Assembly: GCA_009746045.1 (NCBI GenBank)
Contig: RPFO01000080.1
Span: forward strand, 4,421,981-4,451,980
DNA length: 30,000 bases
Direction of reading: 5' to 3'
Source of the DNA: Mesostigma viride
Taxonomy: Eukaryota; Streptophyta; Mesostigmatophyceae; Mesostigmatales; Mesostigmataceae
Shown here: positions 16,921 through 26,111 of the stretch, one piece after another
How the letters are laid out: each line of letters starts with the position of its first letter
How positions within the stretch are numbered: the stretch's first letter is position 1
The notes under the pieces: generated by a model
Told to the model about the DNA's origin: nothing
Databases searched by the model: none
Seen by the model: the letters and a program-made list of their open reading frames with translations, nothing else
Translations under genes and position numbers: made by a program

Positions 16921-18309
16921 CTAGGCTGGGGCTGCCGGAGTCGCTGGGGCCGCGGTGGTCGAGGGGGTCGCGTGCCAGGGCTTGTGGCCAACGTAGATGG
17001 CCGCCCCCTTCCAGTACACCGGCTGGCCCGCCTTGGTCTGCCGGAGCTGGAGGTAGGTCGGCCATAGCTCCCGTCGCCGTTGTTGCTGCGCCAGGGTCAA
17101 GTCGTCGTCCACTGTGAAGGGAGTGTTCGCGAGCCGCTTGCGGCGTCTGAGAAACGAAATCTTGTCCGCTGGGCTGTCAAAGATGAGAAGAAGCGGAGGC
17201 GCCCCTGCCTTACCCCGCGCGCGGGGGAGGCGGTGGGCGGTCAGCTTAATCTCACCAAGGAGGCCCATGCGTGCAAGGATTTTGCTCTCAAACGCACGTG
17301 CAAGCTTCTCGGAATTCTCACCTTCTTCCATGTCGAAGTTCTTGAGTATGGCGTTGAGGCTGCGCTTGGCGAGCTCGGCCTCCTCGCGGAGGTCAAGCGT
17401 CTGCCGTTGAAGCTGGGCTGCGACGGCGGAGGTGGCCGTGGAGGTGGTATGTTGCTTAAGCATGTCCGCCCAGGTGGTACTGATGGGAGGAGCATCGCCG
17501 GCCAGGCCAGCCGGGGCTGGCTTGGCGGCAATGTCCTTCACTGCCTGGGCGGTGAGGCCTGCTGTGTTCTGCAAGACCTCGATAGCGATTGCATTATCCT
17601 TGAGGCGCTGGTCGATGTCGCGGAGCTGGGCGGTGATGGAGTCGGAGGAGGGGATGGCGGCGGTGGAGGAGGCGAGGAGGGTGGAGGTGGCGGTGGAAAT
17701 GGTGGAGAGGAGGGGGAGCTCGGCAGCCAACGTGCTGCCCATGGCCGCCACATCTGCAGCGATGGGGGCCACGTGCTGCTCGAGGGCCTCCTTGAGGAGT
17801 GAGCGGATGGAGGCTTCGGTTAAGGTGGTGGTGAGGGGCTTTGGGGGCCAAAGCTCCTCGATGGAGCGTCCAAGGAGGGAAAAGAGGGCGAATTGCTGAA
17901 TGTGGGGGCGGCGGGCGTTGGGGACGGCCCTGTCGAAATCGCGCCTCTGGAGGGAGGCATCGACAAGGCGACCTTGGTGGGAAAGCTGCCTGCATAGTTC
18001 TATAAGAGAGGCACGCGTCCCGAAAAACACGTAGCCCAGGATGCGATCGGGTGTGAGCTTGTCAAAAAAGCCGGGCTGGCTGGCGTCAAAGTCGTACTCG
18101 TCCAGCAGCCCGTCAGGGCGACTGCGCTTGGGTTCGGGCGACGCTGCTGGCGAAGCGGGCGCAGCAGGGGGCTGGACGATCACTAGAGCTTGGCTAGTGG
18201 CGCCGCTGCCTTCTGGGCCGGTGGGCGAAGCTGCAGCCGGAGCTGCAGGCGTATTTTCATTGCCGAGCGCAGCCGCCAGGCTGCGTTGCGTCGATGGGCG
18301 TTTGCTCAT
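16921..18309 (-). CDS. LINE ORF1-like RNA-binding/chaperone protein, 462 aa
   Basis: The frame is intact from ATG 18309. The N-terminus (1-65) is Ala/Pro/Ser-rich and ends in basic EPKRSRPDG. Residues 70-160 form an unassigned helical region. About 165-320 is helical, coiled-coil-like, with a Ser/Thr/Ala-rich middle. The diagnostic part is 315-445: AKRSLNAILKNFDMEEGENS, then IKLTAHRLPRARGK, PPLLLIFDSPADKISFLRRR, KRLANTPFTVDDDLTLAQQQ, RRRELWPTYLQLRQ and VYWKGAAIYVG. This order (RRM-like strand, a-H-R-lg, LL-F-S--dK--fLR--R-L, v--DLt-----RR-LwP-y---R, G---y--G) is that of L1-type ORF1 proteins. No CCHC knuckle is visible. It should coat element RNA as a trimeric chaperone. Its own ORF2 is absent downstream, and codon use is strongly GC-rich. 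It is antisense to the surrounding ORF2 pieces. Confidence 0.8.
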   Translation of the reverse strand: MSKRPSTQRSLAAALGNENTPAAPAAASPTGPEGSGATSQALVIVQPPAAPASPAASPEPKRSRPDGLLDEYDFDASQPGFFDKLTPDRILGYVFFGTRASLIELCRQLSHQGRLVDASLQRRDFDRAVPNARRPHIQQFALFSLLGRSIEELWPPKPLTTTLTEASIRSLLKEALEQHVAPIAADVAAMGSTLAAELPLLSTISTATSTLLASSTAAIPSSDSITAQLRDIDQRLKDNAIAIEVLQNTAGLTAQAVKDIAAKPAPAGLAGDAPPISTTWADMLKQHTTSTATSAVAAQLQRQTLDLREEAELAKRSLNAILKNFDMEEGENSEKLARAFESKILARMGLLGEIKLTAHRLPRARGKAGAPPLLLIFDSPADKISFLRRRKRLANTPFTVDDDLTLAQQQRRRELWPTYLQLRQTKAGQPVYWKGAAIYVGHKPWHATPSTTAAPATPAAPA

Positions 18310-18396
18310 CGTATAGTGCGTTATAGCTTCAGAAAATTATATCAGCATGTGCGTCTTAGAAAGACGAAGCGATTGTGATATTCACAGCTGAATTCG

Positions 18397-19074
18397 GTGC
18401 TCAAACGTGAAAGTTATGAGCTCCGACAGCCATGGCTACCTCGTGGCTCGTGGCTGACTGAAGGGGCATATGGCCTATCATCAGTTGTACCTTGGTCCCT
18501 TGAACAATCATGTGTATACCAACCCAACCCCAACCTTCCAGACGCTGCTATTATTTGGCTACATGTGGGATCAACTCGCCTGGACATGTTGTCATTGGAT
18601 CCAGTGGAATTTAGCTGGGTGCTAAATCAGGGTGAGAGCAGAATTGTAAAAGGCCTTTACGAGTACACGGCAGAATGGGGCTACACAATGCTCCGGCATA
18701 AAAACCATCAATTCCACCCCGGACGGACACGCTGGGGCGCTACTGAGTGGCCTGGCCACACCTGGGTCCGCAACATCACCCTCGCCGCTGACCACCCGCT
18801 GATTGATCGCCGCGCGACCGACGTACAACACCTCTTGATGCACCGGTCCATCGGGGTCGGGGAGATCCTCCACCGGCGATTTCACCACCCTGCTACTTGT
18901 TTATGTACCAACCCCACTGAAACTGTGGAACACCGATTTTTATGGTGTAACCTCCAGGGAGTTTGGACCTGGTTGATTGGTTTACACTACAATACGCTTC
19001 CGCGGACACCTTTTTCAGCGGGGAAAGTGCCCCCGGGCTTCCGGGGCAAATTCAGCAAGCGCTGCGGAACTTAG
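18397..19074 (+). mobile_element. LINE ORF2 fragment: connector and zf-RVT zinc-binding region
   Basis: The frame is 225 codons. Residues 85-165 (VKGLYEYTAEWGYTMLR, HPGRTRWGATEWPGHTWVRN, ATDVQHLLMHRSIGVGEILH) lead into CLCTNPTETVEHRFLWCNLQ followed by GVWTWL. C168, C170, H179 and C184 with ETVEH and the trailing W are the zf-RVT module found at the C-terminus of L1-type ORF2 proteins, with C-x-C where C-x-x-C is usual. It belongs with 15,177-16,481 upstream and 19,504-19,893 downstream. The frame breaks at about 19,065, where an unrelated repeat intrudes. Confidence 0.8.
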
Positions 19075-19440
19075 ATACTAAAATTTCGTTTTTGGTTCGT
19101 ACCGTACAGCCAATCATTTTGCGCCCGGATCAAATTGTGATCTGGTCACTGAACACGAAAAATTTCAGCGGAACGTACGAAACACCAACGCAACTACAGA
19201 AAATTTTCAGTGACGAAACTGTAGTACCGTGTACCCAAGCAAAATGTAGTAGGACTTCGCTAAATTCACGTTCGGAATTTTTCCCCGCAAGATTCCCCCG
19301 CAAGATTCCCCCGTACGATCCCCCCCGCTAGGTTCAGGCTCCAGTCGATGCTCGCCAAATGGCGCAAAAAAAGAAACATATGTTAAAATCAACGGTGCGA
19401 ATCCTCGTTACCGCTCGGGTAACATTCTCACTCATTTCGC
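19066..19440 (-). repeat. Dispersed repeat inserted into the LINE (copy in minus orientation)
   Basis: Read on the minus strand it runs gcgggggaatctt (three tandem versions), gaacgtgaatttagcgaagt, cctactacattttgcttggg, tacacggtactacagtttcg, and on to gcgttggtgtttcgtacgtt and atgattggctgtacgg. Related copies are at 13,570-13,650 (plus, left part) and 20,170-20,470 (plus, right part). It interrupts the LINE between zf-RVT and the C-terminal block. I cannot see a target duplication. Confidence 0.6.
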
Positions 19441-19503
19441 GTCTCCTACGAACCGTATTGTAGTGTATGGGCAGCCTGGACATCTGAGCCTACTATCATA
19501 CCG

Positions 19504-19893
19504 GTGTCTACCCGCTCAATTATCTTTGGCATCACTGGCACCCCTGGCCCTGAGCTCACCTTTTCACAACAAGCGTGGATATGGCTCCGCACATGCATGT
19601 TATATACAATCTGGACGGTGCGAAACGATGTGGTGTTCAATAGGCGCACAGTTTTCGACAAAGCTGGGGTTCTCTCACGCTTCATTTACCTATGGAACTC
19701 CGGCATGCGACGCTACTGGATGGTTGCAAATGAACAAAACAAAATCTGGGACCCTGGCGCGGACCAGGATAAGCCCAGCCCACTTGAGATCTTTCATGAC
19801 CTCATGGGCAAAAACAGGATCCTTACCCACATGCCCAATGACAACCCATTAGAAGTCCAGTGGCTTCCGTGGTCTAGTAAGGCTCCGTTTTAG
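19504..19893 (+). mobile_element. LINE ORF2 C-terminal fragment
   Basis: The frame reads FGITGTPGPELTFSQQAWIW, LRTCMLYTIWTVRNDVVFNR and RRTVFDKAGVLSRFIYLWNS, and ends PLEVQWLPWSSKAPF. The I-W-x-x-R-N-x-x-V-F block is the standard C-terminal element that follows zf-RVT in L1-type proteins. It is the continuation of the 18,397-19,074 fragment after the repeat at 19,066-19,440. The stop at 19,893 is probably the natural ORF2 end. A (ttgag)4 run lies at 19,992. Confidence 0.75.
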
Positions 19894-20084
19894 CCACTGA
19901 CATCTTGATACCCTAGGCTTAGCAGGAATTAACTACTGGCTATATTTGGAATAAACGTACACCTATTTACCTGGAAAGTCCTACATTTTGCTTGAGTTGA
20001 GTTGAGTTGAGTGTATTCCCGCGCCGGTGAACCGACAGGGTTATTAATAGTGGATCCAACGGTATATGGAAATTTAAAAAACAC

Positions 20085-20213
20085 CCATTTCACCGGAAAA
20101 AATAGCGGATCCAACGGCTGGTCCTGCCTTATGTGGTGTTTTTTCCGGTGAAATGGGTGTTATGCCTTATGGGGTGTTCATTTTGCTTGGGGACACGGTA
20201 CTACAGTTTGGTC
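20085..20213. repeat. Small inverted repeat around tttttccggtgaaatgggtg
   Basis: The sequence aacacccatttcaccggaaa (20,085-20,104) faces ttttccggtgaaatgggtgt (20,142-20,161). Each half also occurs elsewhere in the spacer. gcggatccaacggctgg (20,105) repeats gtggatccaacggtat (20,052). Confidence 0.6.
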
Positions 20214-20323
20214 GATGTCACAGTGCCCCGATAGTACCACCGATACTGAATATATCCGGCCCTCGGCCTGTATAGATTCTCTGCTGCCCATGTGCGGCGC
20301 AGGACACAACAACAACAACAACA
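20214..20323 (+). mobile_element. 110-bp (CAA)n-tailed insertion with 11-bp target duplication
   Basis: acagtttggtc is at 20203-20213 and 20324-20334. The insert ends atatccggccctcggcc, tctctgctgcccatgtgcgg, cgcaggacac and about six caa units, with the tail abutting the second target copy. The related minus-strand repeat at 19,196-19,225 (minus view ctacagtttcgtcactgaaa) preserves the uninterrupted site. Tail, target duplication and empty site together indicate retro-insertion of a short or 5'-truncated element. Confidence 0.85.
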
Positions 20324-20335
20324 ACAGTTTGGTCA

Positions 20336-20935
20336 CTGAAAACAACAACTAGTTGCGTTGGTGTTTCGTACGTTCCTCTGAAATTTTCTGATTCAGTGCC
20401 CAGATTTGATCCCGATCCCGGCGCATAATGATTGGCTGTTGATTTGAAATCCCCCCCTGATCCAGGATCCTCTAGCGGAGATCTGTCGATTTGCGCTCGA
20501 CTTGCGAAACAAAATTCGACCTCTGAATTTTGAGCCCGTATGGATTCCACATTACATTACCTTGGGGTAGTGAGCCCCAAGAGGTATGGATTCCATCGCC
20601 AACTGGTTCAATTGTAGCTCCACGTGTTTCTTGCGGCGGTGCTTTTTCTCCAGGCTGGCAAGCTTTCCCGAGGTTTGCATGCCACGCGGCAGTAGATCTG
20701 GGGTTCTTTGGTGGAATATCATTAGAATCGACGGTCCTTATTGCGAGGTTCGCCAGCCATGGAATTTTTTTCCATGTGAATCCTGTGTGAATCGTGTTTT
20801 TTTTTTTGTTGTTGTTGACAAAATAGTTTATAGCCCTGGAGATTCCTGGCCGTCGCGTAAGCTGATCCGCATATTTTTACGACACGCATATTACTAGGGC
20901 ATGCATATTTCCTGCATTAATTGAGAATATATATA
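20336..20935. other. Spacer remainder of the dispersed repeat and unassigned sequence
   Basis: 20,336-20,470 is the continuation of the repeat that matches 19,066-19,195 inverted. 20,530-20,900 holds short overlapping plus frames with no recognisable motif. gtatggattcca occurs twice (20,538 and 20,584), and a poly-T/gtt run lies at 20,800-20,818. Confidence 0.4.
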
Positions 20936-22013
20936 TTTTTTAGACTATATCGATGTGCACATGTGGTTTGGCTAAGCTTAGCCGCCTAGCGGCTAAGCTT
21001 AGGTAAGGTTTAAGAAACATTTCAAACTTTTCATTAAAATTATATTAAAATATTTAAGCGCGACGCACAGCGTCTCCACAGACATTTTTCTACCTACAAT
21101 AGTCATACAATGTTAATAATGATTCTGGCGCTGTCACAAGGTCGGCCGGCCGGCGACTTGCGCCGGAAATGCGCGGACTACCTACACAAATTAATTTGGC
21201 ACACGGCCACGTCCAGGCTGTTTGGGATCATAAAAAGACTTTTCTCACGTGACTTAGTGTTTTCCTGTTGACATCATGCCCATTTAATATTAATGCTGCT
21301 GTTACCCTGCTCATGACCATGCCCTGAATTCCATTCTTTGGTGACTTAGTGTTTTCTTGTTTAGGGGCTGGCATGCATGCGTTGGCCGGGTTGACATGCC
21401 ATGGATGAAAAACGCCAAGAAGAGTATATGGCCCCGCTGCCACCAAAAAGCACCTGGTTGATCAACCAAGGGGATAGCCTGCACAGTGGGACACAAACAC
21501 AGCAGACCCAGCAAAGCAAAATTCAGGTTGTAAGCGAGTGGAGATTACTTTTGACATGCTTGATGAAGAAATATATAACACACCTTCTATTGTCACACCT
21601 TCTATAAACAAATGGTTGATTGATCACCTTATACACCACGTACACATGCTAGCGGACGCGCTCTTCAGTCCAGTGAAAATCCACGTGCGAAGCAAGTCAG
21701 CTTACGCAGAAAGCACCATGAATGTAAATGACGCCCCAAACCCGTGACCAGGCAAGCATCCAGAGGGGCTTTCCAAGCCCAGTATATTCCAGAAAAAAGC
21801 ATCACAGATCCTTGGGCAACGGACGTTCACACAGGACATTCGAAGGACCATGAAGATGGCGTCCTGCACGGCTAAGAAAATAAAACGCAACGCTACGCTA
21901 TGTCTTTGCTGCGACTAGGTGGATTCGGCGAAAAGGAAAGAACGCAACCATGAAAATGCATCAGAAAGAGAGCAGGTAGTACCCCGGTAGGTAGTACGCC
22001 TCACCATCGGCAT
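20936..22013. repeat. 1.08-kb tandem repeat, unit 1
   Basis: It starts gactatatcgatgtgcacat after a T-run and ends ctcaccatcggcat. Unit 2 begins 1,084 bp later in the same orientation, with few substitutions and small indels. Near its start is a perfect hairpin at 20972-21002: ctaagcttagccgc, loop cta, gcggctaagcttag. Frames such as MDEKRQEEYMAPLPPKSTWL are shared by both units, but others carry stops in unit 2. No protein family is recognised. Confidence 0.85.
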
Positions 22014-22017
22014 TTTT

Positions 22018-23071
22018 TTTTTTTGAGACTATATCGATGTGCACATGTCAGTTGGCTAAGCTTAGCCGCCTAGCGGCTAAGCTTAGGTAAGGTTTACGAA
22101 AATTATCAAACTTTTCATTAAAATTATATTAAAATATTTAAGCGCGACGCACAGCGTCTCCACAGACATTTTTCTACCTACAAAAGTCATACAATGTTAA
22201 TCATGATTCTGGCGCTGTCACAAGGTCCGGCCGGCGACTTGCCAGCAAAGTAATTTGGCACACGGCCACGTCCAGGCTGTTTGGGATCATAAAAAGACTT
22301 TCCTCACGTGACTTAGTGTTTTCCTGTTGACATCATGCCCATTTAATATTAATGCTGCTGTTACCCTGCTCATGACCATGCCCTGAATTCCATTCTTTGG
22401 TGACTTCGTGTTTTCTTGTTTAGGGGCTGGCATGCATGCGTTGCCATTGACATGCCGCCATGGATGAAAAACGCCAAGAAGAGTATATGGCCCCGCTGCC
22501 ACCAAAAAGCACCTGGTTGATCAACCAAGGGGATAGCCTGCACAGTGAGACACAAACACAGCAGACCCAGCAAAGCAAAATTCAGGTTGTAAGCGAGTGG
22601 AGATTACTTTTGACATGCTTGATGAAGAAATATATAACACACCTTCTATTGTCACACCTTCTATAAACAAATAGTTGATTGATCACCTTATACACCACGT
22701 AAACATGCTAGCAGACGCGCTCTTCAGTCCAGTGAAAATCCACGTGCGAAGCAAGTCAGCTTACGCAGAAAGCACCATGAATGTAAATGACGCCCCAAAC
22801 CCGTGACCAGGCAAGCATCCAGAGGGGCTTTCCAAGCCCAGTATATTCCAGAAAAAAGCATCACAGATCCTTGGGCAACCGAACGGACGTTAACGGACAT
22901 TCGAAGGACCATGAAGATGGCGTCCTGCACGGCTAAGAAAATAAAACGCAACGCTACGCTATGTCTTTGCTGCGACTAGGTGGATTCGGTGAAAAGGAAA
23001 GAACGCAACCATGAAAATGCATCAGAAAGAGAGCAGGTAGTACCCCGGTAGGGACGCCTCACCATCGGCAT
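22018..23071. repeat. 1.08-kb tandem repeat, unit 2
   Basis: This is the second unit, with its hairpin at 22056-22086 unchanged. A T-run plus gagactatatcg marks its junction with unit 1. tttttttgagactatatcg also occurs at 14,810-14,825, suggesting a recurrent element end. It carries a stop at 22,672 where unit 1 has a Trp codon in the MEITFDMLDEEIYNTPSIVT frame. Confidence 0.85.
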
Positions 23072-23077
23072 CGCCAG

Positions 23078-23458
23078 TTACGTCCCGTGGCAAAAAATCC
23101 AGCGTTCTTTCCAATATGATGACACCAGAAACTCGTCGGCCCCACCCCACGCCTTCCACGAACAGCAAACTGATTTTACTAGGCACCCAGTACGTAAAGC
23201 AATTAAGCATGATACTACAATACCTAAATCTACAACGACATTCCATTTCCAGGACGCGGACCTCTCCCACGCAGGTATCACTCCGTTGACGCACCTCCAG
23301 CTCAGAAAATTTCGTACTTGCTCTTCAAACATAAAATTTTGACGTATAAAACCATGGCTGCGCATTCCCCATCCCAATTTTCTAGCGTACGTTTCCTGCC
23401 ATCGCCAGCCAGCAAATTGCTCGCGGAGCACGTCACTTTGTTTTTCGTCCGGCGGCAT
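23078..23458 (-). CDS. Unrecognised partial ORF, possibly transposon-derived
   Basis: The frame starts MPPDEKQSDVLREQFAGWRW, then QETYARKLGWGMRSHGFIRQ, NFMFEEQVRNFLSWRCVNGV and IPAWERSASWKW. The frame is also open upstream to about 23,580 without an ATG (Lys/Arg/Gln-rich), so the start is unsure. The first 65 residues look protein-like (aromatic and charged pattern). After SASWKW the composition worsens, and a second minus frame (23,022-23,294) takes over, suggesting a frameshift. I do not recognise the family. It sits between the tandem 1.08-kb repeat and the right arm. Confidence 0.35.
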   Translation of the reverse strand: MPPDEKQSDVLREQFAGWRWQETYARKLGWGMRSHGFIRQNFMFEEQVRNFLSWRCVNGVIPAWERSASWKWNVVVDLGIVVSCLIALRTGCLVKSVCCSWKAWGGADEFLVSSYWKERWIFCHGT

Positions 23459-23618
23459 GGCCTGCGGCTGCGTCGTTTCGGTGGTCTTATCGATTTCGGG
23501 TCGTTTCCGTTGGATTTGTGACCGTTGGGGCCGAAGGCCGTTTGTTTTCCGTAGTTTGCTTGTTTTGGATTGGTTGTTTATGTGTAGTATTTTGTAGTAT
23601 TCTGGACGGACGACCCGA

Positions 23619-23717
23619 GCCGCTAACTTAGCGGGTTTATCGCGGCCGTTGGATCCATCATCGGACGCTCCAGATTGTCGGCGGCTAACGTTTTAACTTT
23701 TTTCATTTTGCCTTCGT
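23619..23717. repeat. 99-bp dispersed direct repeat, copy 2
   Basis: The partner of 14677-14775, in the same orientation. It ends 28 bp before the inner boundary of the right arm. Confidence 0.8.
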
Positions 23718-23744
23718 ATATAGCTATGATGGCTGTAGTGACAT

Positions 23745-24849
23745 TAACGTGGAAATGGGCTGGCCTTACTAACGGGGTTTAATTACCAGGCCACCGCAAG
23801 CTGGTTCCCACGTCTATACTGACGTAGGATTGATGCAACTAGTGTGCTTCCTTATTTCAGTGTCCTGAAGCGCACGCTTTACATTATTATGATCATGAAA
23901 CATACATATATATATATAATTAATACATATATATGCATCACGTACCGAACGTAAACAACCAACCACAATCTCCTGTCGATCCACCTGTTTTGCAACTGCG
24001 GTCGGCCTGTTTTTAGCTACATGCAGTTGAACAGTACGCCTAATCTTGATGCCTAAATGGTGCAGCCGCAGTGCCGGAGAAGCTGATGCCGCCACTAGAC
24101 TTAAGAAGGTTCGTCATTACACTAGAGCAGGCGTTGCCAGCAAATTAGTGAGTCGGTAACGAAAGGATTCGCTTCCAAAAGCCGGAAGAGAAATCCGCAA
24201 GTGTCGTATCGACCCCCTCCCTGTTAATAGATCGTTTTCCCAGCTTGCAAATGCGTGAGTCGCCATCAACGCAAGCGTGACCTTCTGCTTGATCCTATGC
24301 TAACACTCCGAATCTTACATGAATACTCTTTCCGATCATGTTAACCGCCATGCTATGCATGCCACAATCAACCCTGAATGAATTTGGTTGGGTTAATAGC
24401 AGCGCTCTGCAGGTCTTGTTCCCTGCTGTGCCACTTAGTTCACACAGCTGTATACCTAGCTCCTTTATAGATCTCTGCGAACTGGCAAGGTAACTCTTGC
24501 ATCTCTCATGCCCACATGCGCCACTTGTTACCGCGATGGGCTTGATCACGTACCCCAGCGGCCAGCGCCCATACCACGCACTGACCAATGTTCAGTATTT
24601 ATTAACTAACATGCGACAGCATCACGTGGGTACCAATAATACGGAAACTGTCCACCACTACCTATATATTCTATATATACACCTATTCCTAATAGCAGAA
24701 GGAGGGGGAGGGCGCCCTAGCCACACCAACTATGCACTCTCCAAGCTGACATGCACGTCTGCTTCATTACTCATCATGCCCATATGTTCAACCTTGGCCT
24801 GAATTGCAGGTGCGAGCACACAATTAACAAGTGACAAGGTTAAGCAAGC
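23745..24849. other. Inner right arm of the inverted duplication and 5' flank of gene B
   Basis: The block is the reverse complement of 12,269-13,427, without the 270-bp MITE and with about 255 bp extra at about 24,432-24,690. That extra part holds attattggtacccacgtga in minus view, which also occurs at 1636-1654. A promoter for gene B would lie here, but I cannot pick one out. Confidence 0.5.
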
Positions 24850-25405
24850 ATGAGCAAGCGAGCATGCAAGGTGGAGGCCGATCGGAACAGTCAAAATTGC
24901 CTGATAAAAGTCCTTTCGAGCTCCTCTGACAGCGTCGATAGCAGCAATAATAATAATAGTAATAATAACATGGGTTTTTTGTCTGACCTTGAGCTGGGCG
25001 GCGCAAGCCACTCCAGCTCATCCCACGTCCTTTCGCTGCTGTGGAAAAAAGAGGTCCGAGGCGGGGCGAATTTCCCGGCAGGCGTCACGCCACTCAACAA
25101 TCGCGCATTTTCGGGCACTGCATCGTCCTGCGAGGGCGATAATGCAGCGACCGGGGGTGGTACGGTTCCAGATGCCAGCATTAGTATTCCAGATGCCACC
25201 ACCAGCTGGGGCATGGGGAACGGCGTCGTTGGGCGGTCATGGGAACTAGGCCAAGCGGATCGGAACATTGGGGGTCTCTCGCACGTTGTACCACAGGGGA
25301 GGAGGCGGTGGTCTTGCAAGGGACGAGGTGCAGGTGGTCTCATCCCTTGGTTGCGGGCTTGCCGAGGGAACTCATCTTTCTGGACGAGGACGGCGCTTGT
25401 GGTGG
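24850..25405 (+). CDS. Candidate 5' exon of gene B (or separate small gene), Ser/Asn-rich
   Basis: ATG at 24850 opens MSKRACKVEADRNSQNCLIK, then VLSSSSDSVDSSNNNNSNNN, and continues to WTRTALVVG at a GGTGG|gtgctt donor. It is the inverted-arm homologue of 12,268-11,731, and all length differences between the two are multiples of three. No domain is seen. The frame stays open to 25,575, but the part after the donor is iterated noncoding copies of the exon end. As in gene A, the phase to exon 2 is unresolved. Confidence 0.5.
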
Positions 25406-26111
25406 GTGCTTATTATCATAGTCACTGTCAGAAGTCACTGAATGCTTATGGTCACTGTCATTTATCAGGTTTATTAGCATCATCACTCATAGCGGTGCTC
25501 GCTTGTTGCTTCCGGACAAGGACAGCACTCTGGTCAAGGATAGTGCTTGTTGCATGTGGGTGCCTGTTAGCTTGATCAATTCCTATTATTTTGTTTATCA
25601 GCACTATTGCTAGCTATAGTAGTAGAGAGTATGTCTCTCTGGACAAGGACGTGGTCAATGCAGTGTCCTTCGTGCGTTTTACTTGGTCACTATACTACAG
25701 TAGTATTGATTAACACCTTGGTTACTTGTGGTTCACTATACTACACTTGCATTTCTAGACAATAAAGGGCAGCTTAAGGACAGCTCTCGTGGTGGGTGGT
25801 GCCTTCTTCGCAGTGCCTTTTTAACGCAGTCATGATAGTAATGGGCACCATTGTTGGTAGCGGTATACTACTTCAGAGATCTTTCTAGGCCAGGATGGCT
25901 CTCGCGGTGGGCGCCCTGTCTTTAGTTACTACTGTCATTATTCTTACTAATGCATGGGCAGTTATTTAATCAATTACTTTTTTAGATCCGGTCGAAATAA
26001 GTAATTTAATATTAAGTTACTGCCAACATTCCCATCCCTACTTTTTCTATTATACTACATACACTAATATGCGTTTGCCCCTTCGGCATCCCTGACCATT
26101 TTTTTCAATAG
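25406..26111 (+). other. Region between exon 1 candidate and exon 2 of gene B, with iterated donor-edge copies
   Basis: It matches the left arm. Copies of the exon 1 end recur at 25,511-25,562, 25,638-25,665, 25,752-25,800 and 25,881-25,915 (for example tctcgtggtgggtgg, tctcgcggtgggcgcc). Confidence 0.55.

Larger units (their letters stand above)
16543..18481. mobile_element. Candidate insertion bounded by a 21-bp direct repeat, carrying a LINE ORF1-like gene
   Basis: aaggggcatatggcctatca plus t occurs at about 16,543-16,563 and again at 18,461-18,481. The interval splits the LINE ORF2 and holds the minus-strand ORF1-like gene. A long exact direct repeat flanking an interruption fits a target-site duplication. 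However, neither end has an obvious poly-A/microsatellite tail or inverted repeat, and the (gaatt)n run lies outside it. The boundaries may therefore be rearranged. Confidence 0.5.

Noticed and set aside
17080-17899. Plus-strand ORFs (240 and 155 codons) opposite the ORF1-like gene
   Set aside because: They are Gly-rich shadows of the Ala/Pro/Ser-rich GC-biased minus-strand gene, which carries the recognisable motif.
20972-21002. Intrinsic transcription terminator
   Set aside because: The hairpin is followed by aggtaaggttt, not a T-run, and the DNA is eukaryotic.
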